This document shows positions 5,735 to 16,256 of a stretch of DNA of 33,060 nt, piece after piece. The notes beneath the pieces were generated by a model that saw only the letters and a list, made by a program, of their open reading frames with translations, was not told where the DNA came from and made no database searches. A program made the position numbers and the translations under genes. The stretch is from JBDTVS01 sp040007095 (GTDB lineage Bacteria; Acidobacteriota; Vicinamibacteria; Vicinamibacterales; CAVVIG01): the NCBI GenBank assembly GCA_040007095.1, contig JBDTVS010000201.1, positions 1 to 33,060 of the forward strand. Reading direction: 5' to 3'. Position 1 is the stretch's first letter. Each line of letters begins with the position of its first letter.

Positions 5735-7213
5735 ATGGCCAGAGTCCTCTATTTCGACTGTTTTTCTGGAATCTCGGGCGACATGCTGCTCGGCGCGCTG
5801 CTCGATGCCGGACTGCCGCTCGACGAGTTGAGAGGTGCGCTCGGCAGCCTCGCGGTCTCGGGCTACGAGATTGGGACGGAGCGGGTGTTGCGCGCCGGCG
5901 TGACGGCCACCAGGTTCCTGCTGCATGAGCTGGGAACCGGGAGTGCTCTGATCCCGCACACGCACGAGCATTCGGCGCCAGTCCCTGAGCACGCTCACGC
6001 CGTCGTGGCCACTGCGCACGTGCACGGCGAATCGGGGTCAGGGGTTACACACACCCACGAGCACGAGCACCCGGCCCCTCAGCACGCACACGCTGCCGCG
6101 GCGGCTGCGCACGGACACACGCATGAATCAGCGCCAGCTTCGCCGCACACGCACGATCATGGGCACTCACTGCAGGACAGTCTGCACGACCACCATGATG
6201 CCCACCGCCATGCACATCGAAGCCTGCTCGAGATTTTCGGGCTGATCGATCGCTCGGCGTTGCCCCAAGAGGGCCGAGACCGCGCGAAGGCGCTGTTCCG
6301 ACGCCTGGCCGAAGCGGAAGCGGCCATCCATCAGATGCCCGTCGAACAGGTCCATCTGCACGAGGTCGGCGCCCTCGACTCGATCATCGACATTGTCGGC
6401 GCGGTGTTCGGCCTCGCCTGGTTTGCCGCCGACTCCATCGTCTGTTCGCCGTTGAACGTGGGCGGCGGCATGGTCAACTCTGCCCACGGTCTCTTTCCGG
6501 TCCCGGCGCCCGCCACGGTCACGCTGCTTGGCGACGCGCCGATCTATGGCGGACCAATCCAGCAGGAACTGGTCACGCCGACGGGGGCGCTGCTCGTGTC
6601 GGCCTATGCCAACGCCTTCGGACCGATCCCGCCGATGGCGATCGAGCGCGTCGGCTATGGGGCGGGCTCGCGCGACTTTTCGACGACGCCGAACGTGTTG
6701 CGTGTGCTCGTCGGCCGGGCCGCGGAGCGCGCGGTGACCGATCGCGTGGTGGTGGTCGAATGCGAGATCGACGACATGAACCCACAGCTGTTCGGGGTGG
6801 TCATGGATCGCCTCTACGCGGCAGGGGCATTCGAGGTGTTCTACGTGCCGGTGCAGATGAAAAAGAACCGTCCCGGTACGCTGCTGACCGTGATCGCGCC
6901 GCCTTCGCTGCGCTCGGCCCTGTCCGACATCGTCTTCGCAGAGACCACGACGATCGGACTGCGGTATGTGGAAATGGACCGCGAGTGTCTGCCGCGTGAG
7001 ATCGTCACCGTCGAGACGCGGCTCGGGGCGATCAGGTTCAAACTGGCCCGGCGCGGCGGGCACGTGGTCAACGCCGCCCCGGAATTCGAGGACTGCGCGC
7101 GGCTTGCGGCGGCCCACAACCTGCCGGTCAAGTCGGTACAGGCGCTGGCGGTCGACGCCTACGGCGCGAGACGCACGGCGCAGGCGGGTGGGCCCGCCGA
7201 GAGGGCATCGTGA
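5735..7213 (+). CDS. larC: Nickel-pincer cofactor biosynthesis protein LarC, with long His-rich insert
   Basis: LarC is the CTP-dependent cyclometallase that inserts nickel into the pincer nucleotide cofactor first described for lactate racemase. This 492-residue protein opens with the family block YFDCFSGISGDMLLGALLDAGLP and continues with VHLHEVGALDSIIDIVGA, SPLNVGGGMV, GPIQQELVTPTGALL and ECEIDDMNPQ. It is one uninterrupted frame, unlike the Lactiplantibacillus gene, which needs a frameshift to join its two halves. Residues 75-161 form a His-rich insert with 26 histidines by my count, many as HTH, HAH or HDH, likely to bind nickel. The start at 5735 gives the canonical N-terminus. No larB, larE or obvious client racemase is in the window. 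The stop overlaps the metG start by four bases (GTGA). Confidence 0.88.
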   Translation: MARVLYFDCFSGISGDMLLGALLDAGLPLDELRGALGSLAVSGYEIGTERVLRAGVTATRFLLHELGTGSALIPHTHEHSAPVPEHAHAVVATAHVHGESGSGVTHTHEHEHPAPQHAHAAAAAAHGHTHESAPASPHTHDHGHSLQDSLHDHHDAHRHAHRSLLEIFGLIDRSALPQEGRDRAKALFRRLAEAEAAIHQMPVEQVHLHEVGALDSIIDIVGAVFGLAWFAADSIVCSPLNVGGGMVNSAHGLFPVPAPATVTLLGDAPIYGGPIQQELVTPTGALLVSAYANAFGPIPPMAIERVGYGAGSRDFSTTPNVLRVLVGRAAERAVTDRVVVVECEIDDMNPQLFGVVMDRLYAAGAFEVFYVPVQMKKNRPGTLLTVIAPPSLRSALSDIVFAETTTIGLRYVEMDRECLPREIVTVETRLGAIRFKLARRGGHVVNAAPEFEDCARLAAAHNLPVKSVQALAVDAYGARRTAQAGGPAERAS

Positions 7214-9234
7214 GCCGCTTCTTTCTCACCACCGCCATCGACTACGTCAACAGCCGGCCGCATCTGGGGACCGCGTACGAAAAGATCACGGCCGACGTGA
7301 TCGCCCGCTACAAACGCCTGTGCGGCGTCGATACCTATTTCCTGATGGGCAACGACGAGCATTCGCAGAACGTGTTCCGCAAAGCGAGCGAAGCAGGCGT
7401 GCCGCCGCTCGAGTTCTGCGATCGCATGGAGCACGAGTTCCGGACGACGTGGAAGGCGCTCAACCTGTCGTTCGACGATTTCATCCGGACCACCGAGCCG
7501 CGGCATCGGGCGGGGGTGACCTACCTCGCTCAGACGATCTACGACGCGGGCGACATTTACGAGGGCGTCTACGAAGGGTGGTACTGCGTCGGTTGCGAGG
7601 CCTTCAAGCAGGAGAAAGACCTCGTCGATGGCCGGTGTCCCTTGCATCTCACGGTCCCACAATGGATCAAGGAGAAGAACTACTTCTTCCGGCTCTCCAA
7701 ATACCAGAAGGCGCTGCAGGAGCATTTCGCCGCGCACCCGGAGTTCATGCAACCCGACACGAGGCGGAACGAGATCCTCAGGCTGCTCGACAGTGGTCTT
7801 GAAGATATTTCGGTCAGCCGCGCCGGGCAGTCGTGGGGCATCCCGTTGCCGTTCGACCCTTCGTCGGTCGTCTACGTCTGGTTCGACGCCTTGATCAACT
7901 ACGCGTCGGCGGTCGGCCTTGGCACCGACCCCGCGAAGCTCGCCCAGTGGTGGCCCGCCGATCTGCACATCATCGGCAAGGACATCACGCGGTTCCACAT
8001 GGTGATCTGGCCGGCGATGTTGATGAGCGCGGGCCTCGGCGTGCCGCGGCAGGTCTTCGGCCACGGCTTCATGACCCTCAATGGTCAGCGGATGAGCAAG
8101 ACGCTCGGCACGACCGTGGACCCGATCGAAGCGGCGTCGCGATTCGGGCCCGATCCGCTGAGGCTGTATCTCGTGAAGGAGATCGCGTTTGGCGGGGACG
8201 GAGACTTCTCGTGGGGCCGCTACGACGAACGCTACAACGTGGACCTGGCGAACAACCTGGGGAACCTGGTCAGCCGGGTGACGACCATGGCGGAACGGTA
8301 TTGCCAGGGCCGGCTGGTGCCGACCGGCGCCGGATCCGATCGGCTGGCCCGGCTGGGCGAGCAGGCGGCCACGAAGTATCGCGCGGCGATGGACGTCTAC
8401 GCGCTACACGAAGGCGCGGCAGCCGCATACTCGATCCTCGACGCCACGAACGAGTACATCGCCGAAACCGCGCCGTGGACGCTTGCCAAAGACCCGGCCG
8501 CCGGCAGCCGGCTGATGCAGGCGCTGTTCGACACAGCGGAAGCGATTCGCCTCGCCGCCGTGATGCTGACACCCATCATGCCGGTCTCGTGCGCGGAGAT
8601 CCTCCGCCGCGTCGGCGTGGCAAGCGACGCACTGAATTTTGATCGGGATGGCCGCTGGCGCGGCGAAGGCGAGCGCCTTCTCGTCCAGGACGGACCACTA
8701 TGGCCCCGCAAGGAACACACCACCATGACTGACCAGATCGCACCTCCGGCAACACTTGGCACCTCGTCCACCGACACACCCGCGGCCGTCGCGCAGACCC
8801 CCGCCACCGGCACGCCGGCGGCGGGCGCCGCGGCACCCGTCTCGTCTCCTTCAAGTCCCGCCGTCGGTCCTTCCGCGGCTGGGACGCCCTCGCCCGGCGG
8901 CGTCGACGTGCGAATCTCAATCGACGATTTCATGAAGGTGGAACTGCGGGTCGCCAAGGTCCTGGCTGCCGAGCGTGTGCCGAAATCGAAGAAACTGCTG
9001 AAGCTCAGCGTCGACGTCGGCACGGAGCAGCGGACGGTGGTCGCGGGCATCGCCGAGTCGTACGAGCCGGAAGCGCTCGTCGGACGCACGATCGCCATTG
9101 TTTTCAACTTGCAGCCCGCCAAACTGATGGGCATCGAGTCGAACGGGATGGTGATGGCGGCGAGTCCCGACGGGGGCAAGGCGGTTCTCGTATCGTTCGA
9201 GGAGCCGCTGGCACCCGGGACACGGATTCGGTAG
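7210..9234 (+). CDS. metG: Methionyl-tRNA synthetase with C-terminal tRNA-binding domain
   Basis: A class I aminoacyl-tRNA synthetase charging tRNA-Met, 674 residues. The HIGH-type motif is PHLGT (residues 17-21) and the KMSKS-type motif is RMSKT (294-298). A zinc-knuckle remnant has C126 and C129 with CPLH at 143-146. The anticodon-binding helical domain runs to about 500. A linker rich in Ala, Pro, Ser and Thr (about 506-565) joins an EMAPII/Trbp111-like OB domain (ISIDDFMKVELRVAKVL to the end) that strengthens tRNA binding. The GTG start overlaps the larC stop, so the two are probably cotranscribed. Inside the linker, AAGGA (8710-8714) precedes an in-frame ATG (8725, residue 506), which could permit separate translation of the tRNA-binding domain. 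Confidence 0.95.
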   Translation: MSRFFLTTAIDYVNSRPHLGTAYEKITADVIARYKRLCGVDTYFLMGNDEHSQNVFRKASEAGVPPLEFCDRMEHEFRTTWKALNLSFDDFIRTTEPRHRAGVTYLAQTIYDAGDIYEGVYEGWYCVGCEAFKQEKDLVDGRCPLHLTVPQWIKEKNYFFRLSKYQKALQEHFAAHPEFMQPDTRRNEILRLLDSGLEDISVSRAGQSWGIPLPFDPSSVVYVWFDALINYASAVGLGTDPAKLAQWWPADLHIIGKDITRFHMVIWPAMLMSAGLGVPRQVFGHGFMTLNGQRMSKTLGTTVDPIEAASRFGPDPLRLYLVKEIAFGGDGDFSWGRYDERYNVDLANNLGNLVSRVTTMAERYCQGRLVPTGAGSDRLARLGEQAATKYRAAMDVYALHEGAAAAYSILDATNEYIAETAPWTLAKDPAAGSRLMQALFDTAEAIRLAAVMLTPIMPVSCAEILRRVGVASDALNFDRDGRWRGEGERLLVQDGPLWPRKEHTTMTDQIAPPATLGTSSTDTPAAVAQTPATGTPAAGAAAPVSSPSSPAVGPSAAGTPSPGGVDVRISIDDFMKVELRVAKVLAAERVPKSKKLLKLSVDVGTEQRTVVAGIAESYEPEALVGRTIAIVFNLQPAKLMGIESNGMVMAASPDGGKAVLVSFEEPLAPGTRIR

Positions 9235-9253
9235 CCGGTAGTCGGTAATCTCG

Positions 9254-10033
9254 ATGATTGATTCCCATTGCCACCTGGCCGACGAGGCCTTCGCGGGAGA
9301 CCTCGAAGCCGTCGTCGAACGCGCTCGAGCGGCGGGTCTCGAGCGCGCGTTCGTGATTCTCGCCGCCGAGAACGCCGCGGAAGCGGCGCAGGCGCGACGG
9401 CTCGAGACACTGTGGCCGGAGGTGCGCGTGGCGATCGGCGTGCACCCCCACCATGCGCACGTCTATGTCAAGGATCCCCCGTGGGCGTCGATCGTCGTTC
9501 GGAACGAACTGGCCTCGACGCCGTCGGCACGGGCCATCGGCGAGATTGGGCTCGATTATCACTACGACTACTCGCCGCCCGCCGTGCAACGGGCGGTCTT
9601 TCGCGTCCAGGTCAAGCTGGCGCGCGAACTGGGTCAACCCGTCGTGGTCCACACGCGCGAGGCCGACGAAGACACGATCGCCATCCTGACCAAAGAGGGG
9701 GGTGGGCAGGTGCGGGGTGTGCTGCACTGCTTTACCGGCGACATGGCGCTGGCGCAGGCAGCGCTCGACCTCGGGTTCTATATCTCCGCGGCGGGTATCG
9801 TGACCTTCCCCAAGTCGATGGACCTGCGGAACACGTTCCGGCGCGTGCCGCTCGATCGATTGTTGACGGAGACCGACAGCCCGTATCTTGCTCCGGTGCC
9901 ACACCGCGGCACACGCAACGAACCGGCGCACGTGACCCGAGTCGTGGAAACACTCGCCGGATTACACGGGATTGATCCGGCTGAGATGGCGCGACTGACC
10001 GCCGAGAATTTTCACCGGTTGTTTCGTCCCTGA
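9254..10033 (+). CDS. tatD: TatD-family metal-dependent hydrolase
   Basis: A 259-residue TIM-barrel hydrolase of the TatD DNase family, with proposed 3'-5' exonuclease activity on nucleic acids. The metal ligands are visible: the N-terminal DSHCHL, the glutamate of GEIGLDYHYDY, the histidine of VVVHTREA, HCFTG and the aspartate of LTETDSPYLAP. The length is normal. It starts 19 bases after metG, a neighbour pairing commonly seen in bacteria, so it is probably in the same operon as larC and metG. No strong ribosome binding site precedes the ATG. Confidence 0.92.
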   Translation: MIDSHCHLADEAFAGDLEAVVERARAAGLERAFVILAAENAAEAAQARRLETLWPEVRVAIGVHPHHAHVYVKDPPWASIVVRNELASTPSARAIGEIGLDYHYDYSPPAVQRAVFRVQVKLARELGQPVVVHTREADEDTIAILTKEGGGQVRGVLHCFTGDMALAQAALDLGFYISAAGIVTFPKSMDLRNTFRRVPLDRLLTETDSPYLAPVPHRGTRNEPAHVTRVVETLAGLHGIDPAEMARLTAENFHRLFRP

Positions 10034-10139
10034 GCGTCTCGACGCGGCGGCCGGCAGGCGTCGACCGACGGACAGAAACCATTCTGCCTGAGTGAATTAG
10101 CAATCGCTCGCGTTGACACCCTCCGCGAGTTATGGTCAG

Positions 10140-11153
10140 ATGAACGGGCTCGAGTGTGCCGCCGTGGAGAAATCTTCTCTGGACCTTTCGCAGATCTTCG
10201 ATCCGATTCGGGCCGATTTGGAACAAGTCGACCTCGAATTCGGCCGCCATGTGCAGTCGCAAGTCGACCTGATTCCGACCATCGGCAAGTACATCCAGAC
10301 GAGCGGCGGGAAGCGAATGCGTCCGGCGGTCCTGCTCATGGCCGCCCGGCTCTCGGGCTACACCGGCGATCGCGCGGTGCTGTATGCCGCGGTCGTCGAG
10401 TTCATCCACACCGCGACGCTCGTGCACGACGACATCATCGACGATTCCGACCTGCGCCGCGGGCGCCTGGCGGTGCATTCACGCTGGGGCAACGACGTCA
10501 CGGTGCTGCTCGGCGACTACCTCTACATCAAGTCGATGGCGCTGGCCCTGACGCACGATACGCTCGACATCGTGCGCCTCCTGTGCGATGTCACGCTGCG
10601 GATGATCGAAGGCGAGCTGTTTCAGCTGACCAAGAACGGCGACGCGGACATCACCGAAGAGGAGCATTTCGATATCATCCGGCGCAAGACCGCCTATCTG
10701 TTCGGCGGCTGCGCCGAGATCGGCGGCATGCTCGGCAAGGTCGGTGCGGAGCGCGAGCAGGCGCTGCGGGAGTATGGGTTCAGCCTGGGCATTGCCTTTC
10801 AGCTGATCGACGATCTGCTCGACGTCACCGGCAATGCCGAAGCGCTCGGGAAGCCGGTCGGCAGCGATCTGCGCGAAGGCAAGATGACCCTGCCACTCAT
10901 CCATCTGTTGCAGCAGCGAGAGGCCGTCGGGGGCCGGATCGTGCGCGATATCATCAGCAGCAAGACCGTCGCGCCTGGGCAGTGGGAAGAGCTTCTGCTC
11001 GCACTGAAGCAGCACCGGTCGATCGAGTACGCCTACAAACGTGCGACCGAGTTCGCCGAGCGCGCGAAGACGCCGCTCTACGCGTTCCCGGCGAGCCCGG
11101 AACGCGAAGCACTGCTGGCGCTGCCCGACTATATCCTCTCCCGCGATCGGTGA
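10140..11153 (+). CDS. Polyprenyl diphosphate synthase (octaprenyl/heptaprenyl type)
   Basis: A trans-prenyltransferase that extends farnesyl or geranyl diphosphate with isopentenyl diphosphate to make the side chain of menaquinone or ubiquinone. It has 337 residues. The first region contains GGKRMRP and the first aspartate-rich motif DDIIDDSDLRRG (DDxxD at residues 97-101). The second aspartate-rich motif is FQLIDDLLDVTG. No bulky residues immediately before the first motif obviously limit chain length, so a long-chain product (IspB/HepT type) is likely. The frame is open from a TTG at 10113; the ATG at 10140 is chosen because the family homology begins shortly after it. The start is uncertain by about ten codons. 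Confidence 0.88.
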   Translation: MNGLECAAVEKSSLDLSQIFDPIRADLEQVDLEFGRHVQSQVDLIPTIGKYIQTSGGKRMRPAVLLMAARLSGYTGDRAVLYAAVVEFIHTATLVHDDIIDDSDLRRGRLAVHSRWGNDVTVLLGDYLYIKSMALALTHDTLDIVRLLCDVTLRMIEGELFQLTKNGDADITEEEHFDIIRRKTAYLFGGCAEIGGMLGKVGAEREQALREYGFSLGIAFQLIDDLLDVTGNAEALGKPVGSDLREGKMTLPLIHLLQQREAVGGRIVRDIISSKTVAPGQWEELLLALKQHRSIEYAYKRATEFAERAKTPLYAFPASPEREALLALPDYILSRDR

Positions 11154-11173
11154 TCGGGGCGCGGCTGTAGGGC

Positions 11174-11179
11174 TATAAA
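11174..11179 (+). promoter_or_regulatory. Possible -10 element for ligA
   Basis: TATAAA lies 28 bases before the ligA ATG in the 54-base gap after the prenyl synthase gene. It would give a leader of about 20 bases. No -35 was recognised. Confidence 0.35.
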
Positions 11180-11207
11180 GACGCCAGCCACCGGCGTGCC
11201 GTGACCG

Positions 11208-13283
11208 ATGCCGACCAAGCTGCCCCAGGAGCGCCTCGACGAGCTTCGTGACGCCATCCGGCACCACGAAGAGCGCTACTACGTCTACAACGCGCCAGAA
11301 ATCACCGACGAGGAGTTCGATCGGCTCCTGCACGAGCTCGAACAGCTCGAGGCGGAGCATCCGGATCTGGTCACGACGGATTCGCCGACCCAGCGCGTCG
11401 CCGGACGTCCGGTCGAGGGCTTCAACACGGTCGAGCATCTCGTCCCGATGCTCAGCCTCGACAACGCGTACAGCGAGCTTGAGCTGCGGGCCTTCGACGA
11501 GCGCGTCCGCAAGGCCGGCGGACTCGGCGATCGCCAGGTCGCCTATGTGGTCGAAATGAAGATCGACGGTCTGAGCATTGCGTTGACGTTCGACGCCGGC
11601 CGTCTAATACGGGGCGCGACCCGCGGCGACGGCGTGCGCGGCGAAGACGTGACGATGAACGTGCGCACGATTCGCGCGATTCCCTTGAGACTTCGCGGCG
11701 GACCCTCGGGGCGGATTGAAATCCGCGGCGAAGTGTATCTGCCGCGCGCGTCATTCGACCGGACGAATCGGGAGCGTGAAGAGCGAGGCGAACCGCTGTT
11801 CGCGAACCCGCGGAATGCCGCCGCCGGCACGATGAGGAACCTGGATCCGGCGCTCGTCGCGATGCGTGGCTTGTCGGCCTTCACGTATCAGGTCGTGGCC
11901 GGCAGCGATGGCCTGGAATCCGCCCCGCAAGACGGTTCGCATGCGGCGCTGTTGATCGCAATGGGTACCTGGGGGCTCCCAATCGAGCCGCACTGGCGCC
12001 GCGTCGACGACATCGGCGGCGCCGTGGCGTTCTGTCAGGAATGGGCCGATCGGCGCCAGACCCTGGATTTCGGTACCGACGGGATTGTCGTCAAGGTGGA
12101 CGATCTGGCGCTGCGCGAGCGTCTGGGCTCGACCGCGAAATTCCCGCGCTGGGCTACCGCGTTCAAGTTCCCGGCGCAGCAGGCGCACACCAGGGTGCTG
12201 CGCATCCGCGTCAACGTCGGGCGGACCGGCGCCGTGACGCCGTACGCGGAGCTCGAGCCGGTCCTGCTCGCCGGGACCACGATCTCGATGGCGACGCTCC
12301 ACAACGCCGAAGACGTCGCGCGGAAGGACGTCCGCGAGGGGGACACCGTCGTGCTCGAAAAGGGCGGCGATGTCATCCCGAAGGTCGTCGCACCGATTCT
12401 GACCCTTCGACCGGAAGAGGCGGTTCCCTGGGTGATGCCCGCGACCTGCCCGGTGTGCGGCAGTGAGCTGCGCCGCGACCCCGAAGAGGTGGTCTGGCGT
12501 TGTGAGAACCCGTCCTGCCCGGCCCGGCTGCGCCGGAGCCTCGAACACTTCGCGTCCCGCGGCGCGATGAACATCGAGGGGCTTGGCGAGTCGCTGGTCG
12601 ATCAACTCATCTCGCTCGGGCTGGTCCTCGACTTCGCGGATCTCTATCGCCTCACCGTCGAGCAGCTCGAGCAACTGGTTGTCACTCCCCGGGAGCCCCG
12701 ATCGGACCGCGCCGTACCCCGCAAACTGGGCAAGGTCGGGCGAAATGTCATCGAGCAGATCGATCGGAGCCGATCGAATGACTTGTCGAGGTTGATCTAC
12801 GCGCTCGGGATCCGGCACGTGGGCGAGAAGGCCGCGGCGACGCTCGCGCGTCATTTCCGGACGTTGGAGCGCATCGTCGAGGCGCCGATCGAGGCGCTGC
12901 AGTCGGCTCCGGACATCGGCCCGGTCGTGGCCGCATCGGTGCGCGCGTTCGCGGACGAGCCGGGGAATCGCGATCTGGTGGCGCGTTTGCGCGCCGCCGG
13001 CGTCAACATGGAGAGCCGGGCGCCCCACACCGGTGACGAGGCGGGGCCGCTCTCAGGCAAGGTGTTCGTGTTGACCGGTACACTCTCGTCGATGACGCGC
13101 GAGGAAGCCCAGCTCGCACTCGAACAGCTGGGCGCGAAGGTCACCGGCTCGGTCAGCAAGAAGACCAGTTACCTGGTCGCGGGAAGCGACGCCGGGAGCA
13201 AGCTCGAGAAGGCCCGCCAGCTCGGCGTCGAAACACTCGATGAGCAGGCGCTGCTGGCTCTTATAATGGAACAGCGTTCGTAG
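11208..13283 (+). CDS. ligA: NAD-dependent DNA ligase
   Basis: The essential replicative ligase sealing nicks between Okazaki fragments with NAD as AMP donor. At 691 residues it has the standard length. Domains in order: Ia (YYVYNAPEITDEEFDRLLHEL, NMN-binding), the adenylation domain with KIDG (K118 as the AMP-lysine), OB fold (GRTGAVTPYAELEPV), four-cysteine zinc finger (CPVCGSEL and CENPSCP), helix-hairpin-helix repeats (IRHVGEKAAATLARHF, APDIGPVVAASV) and a C-terminal BRCT domain (LSGKVFVLTGTLSSMTREEA). All essential elements are intact. The last codons contain the -10 element of the next gene. Confidence 0.97.
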   Translation: MPTKLPQERLDELRDAIRHHEERYYVYNAPEITDEEFDRLLHELEQLEAEHPDLVTTDSPTQRVAGRPVEGFNTVEHLVPMLSLDNAYSELELRAFDERVRKAGGLGDRQVAYVVEMKIDGLSIALTFDAGRLIRGATRGDGVRGEDVTMNVRTIRAIPLRLRGGPSGRIEIRGEVYLPRASFDRTNREREERGEPLFANPRNAAAGTMRNLDPALVAMRGLSAFTYQVVAGSDGLESAPQDGSHAALLIAMGTWGLPIEPHWRRVDDIGGAVAFCQEWADRRQTLDFGTDGIVVKVDDLALRERLGSTAKFPRWATAFKFPAQQAHTRVLRIRVNVGRTGAVTPYAELEPVLLAGTTISMATLHNAEDVARKDVREGDTVVLEKGGDVIPKVVAPILTLRPEEAVPWVMPATCPVCGSELRRDPEEVVWRCENPSCPARLRRSLEHFASRGAMNIEGLGESLVDQLISLGLVLDFADLYRLTVEQLEQLVVTPREPRSDRAVPRKLGKVGRNVIEQIDRSRSNDLSRLIYALGIRHVGEKAAATLARHFRTLERIVEAPIEALQSAPDIGPVVAASVRAFADEPGNRDLVARLRAAGVNMESRAPHTGDEAGPLSGKVFVLTGTLSSMTREEAQLALEQLGAKVTGSVSKKTSYLVAGSDAGSKLEKARQLGVETLDEQALLALIMEQRS
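13262..13267 (+). promoter_or_regulatory. -10 element (TATAAT) for the HtrA-like protease gene, inside ligA
   Basis: A perfect TATAAT overlaps ligA codons for Leu-Ile-Met near its C-terminus. It is 21 bases before the protease ATG, giving a leader of about 15 bases. No good -35 is present at 17 bases upstream. Confidence 0.5.
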
Positions 13284-13288
13284 CCCAT

Positions 13289-14791
13289 ATGTCACGTCGC
13301 TTCACGTTCGTCACACTGATCTTGACCGCCGTCGTGGCTTTTCTGGTGGGCGCCATCTTCGCGGGTGGGGTCACGCGATCGTCGATGTCCGCCGGCACCG
13401 CCAAGCAGCCCGTCGTGAGCGCCGCCGGCGCCAACGCTGCTCCGCTCAACTTCGCCGACGTGGTCGAGCGTATCAATCCGGCGGTCGTGAGCATCGACGC
13501 GACGTCCCGCGTGCCCGACTCCAGACGCCGGCGTGGGCGTTGGCTCGCACCGGATTCACCGGAGGACTTCGACGATCCGCCGAACTTCAACCGGAACGAT
13601 CGCGATCCGACACGCCGCGGCGCCGGTACCGGTTTCATCATCGACGCCGACGGCAGCATCCTGACCAACCAGCACGTGATCGATCGCGCGGAGCGCATCG
13701 TCGTCAAGCTGGCCGACGGCCGGACGGTGCGCGCCCGCGTGGTCGGCGCGGACGCCGAGACCGACGTCGCGCTGATCAAGATCGACGGCCAGACCGGGCT
13801 GCCGGTCGCGCCGCTGGGCAATTCCTCGACACTACGCACGGGCGAGTGGGTCTGTGCGATCGGCAACCCGCTCGGCTATGAGCACAGCGTGACGGTCGGC
13901 GTCGTGAGCTCGCTCGGCCGCAAGCTGTTCGACTTCGGGCTCGACAACTACATCCAGACCGATGCCGCCATCAACTTCGGCAACAGCGGCGGACCGCTGA
14001 TCAACGGGCGCGGCGAAGTGATCGGCATCAACGCGGCGGTCAGCGCGCGGGCGAGCAACATCGGGTTTGCGGTGCCGATCAACGGCGCGGCCGCGATCCT
14101 GCCTCAATTGCGCGCCCGCGGCATCGTGTCGCGGGGTTTTCTTGGCGTCACGCCGCGAGACGTGGACGTCGATCTCGAGCAATCGCTGCACCTCGGCGTC
14201 AGCCGGGGCGCGGTGATTCAGAACGTCAAGCGCGGATCGCCGGCCGACCGCGCCGGCCTGCGCACCTACGACGTGATCGTCGGGCTCGACGATCGACAAA
14301 TCACCAGCGACGATGAGCTGATTCGCGAGATCGCGGGCCGTGCGCCGGGGTCGGCGGCCCGCGTGCGATTCGTGCGCGATCGCCAGCAACTGCAGGTGGC
14401 GGTGACGCTGGACGAGCGGGAAGCCCGCGTCTCGACCGACCGGCGCCGCGAACCGAGCGCGCCTCAGGACCGGAAGCGGGACCACGCGGACACCGATCCG
14501 CTCGGCTTGAGTCTCCAGGAGATCGATCGACCGGCCGCCGATCGACCGGCGCTGCCGCACGGCATGAAGGGCGTGGCGATCGTCCGGGTCGAGCCGCTCA
14601 GCTCCGCATTCGACAGCGGCCTGGAGCGGGGCACGGTCCTGCTCGAGATCAACCGCCAGGCGGTCACGTCGGTCGCGGATGCGCGCCGCATTATTCGAGC
14701 CGCGACGACGGGGGATGTGTTGACGCTTTATGTGTTCGTGCCCGATCTCGACGAGCGGCAGCTGAAGAGCGTCCGCGTCGAGGACCGATAG
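13289..14791 (+). CDS. HtrA/DegP-like trypsin-type serine protease with two PDZ domains
   Basis: A 500-residue envelope protease for misfolded proteins. One N-terminal transmembrane or signal segment (about residues 7-27, FVTLILTAVVAFLVGAIFAG) places it in the periplasm. The catalytic triad is H129 (LTNQHVI), D159 (ETDVALIKI) and S233 (GNSGGPL). An Arg/Asp-rich insert (about 75-110) precedes the protease core. PDZ1 begins near SRGFLGVTPRDV and PDZ2 near MKGVAIVRVEPLSSAF. The two are joined by a highly charged linker with DRRREPSAPQDRKRD. The promoter element lies inside ligA. The following gene is a response regulator, so a stress-response link is possible but not shown. Confidence 0.92.
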   Translation: MSRRFTFVTLILTAVVAFLVGAIFAGGVTRSSMSAGTAKQPVVSAAGANAAPLNFADVVERINPAVVSIDATSRVPDSRRRRGRWLAPDSPEDFDDPPNFNRNDRDPTRRGAGTGFIIDADGSILTNQHVIDRAERIVVKLADGRTVRARVVGADAETDVALIKIDGQTGLPVAPLGNSSTLRTGEWVCAIGNPLGYEHSVTVGVVSSLGRKLFDFGLDNYIQTDAAINFGNSGGPLINGRGEVIGINAAVSARASNIGFAVPINGAAAILPQLRARGIVSRGFLGVTPRDVDVDLEQSLHLGVSRGAVIQNVKRGSPADRAGLRTYDVIVGLDDRQITSDDELIREIAGRAPGSAARVRFVRDRQQLQVAVTLDEREARVSTDRRREPSAPQDRKRDHADTDPLGLSLQEIDRPAADRPALPHGMKGVAIVRVEPLSSAFDSGLERGTVLLEINRQAVTSVADARRIIRAATTGDVLTLYVFVPDLDERQLKSVRVEDR

Positions 14792-14807
14792 CGGAGCGGC
14801 AGCGAGA

Positions 14808-14813
14808 GATAAT
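14808..14813 (+). promoter_or_regulatory. -10 element for the NtrC-type regulator gene
   Basis: GATAAT ends 12 bases before the ATG at 14826 and 9 bases before an adjoining GTG. The predicted start site (about 14820) leaves almost no leader. Confidence 0.4.
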
Positions 14814-14825
14814 GTTGCATACGTG

Positions 14826-16217
<1,392 letters not shown>

Positions 16218-16247
16218 CTCCAAGGGGCCGCGGCCAAGGCGTCACGC

Positions 16248-16253
16248 TATAAT
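16248..16253 (+). promoter_or_regulatory. -10 element (TATAAT) of rnpB
   Basis: A perfect TATAAT lies a few bases upstream of the P1 helix of RNase P RNA. It is framed by an inverted repeat GCGTCA (16239-16244) and TGACGC (16253-16258). Confidence 0.6.
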
Positions 16254-16256
16254 GAC

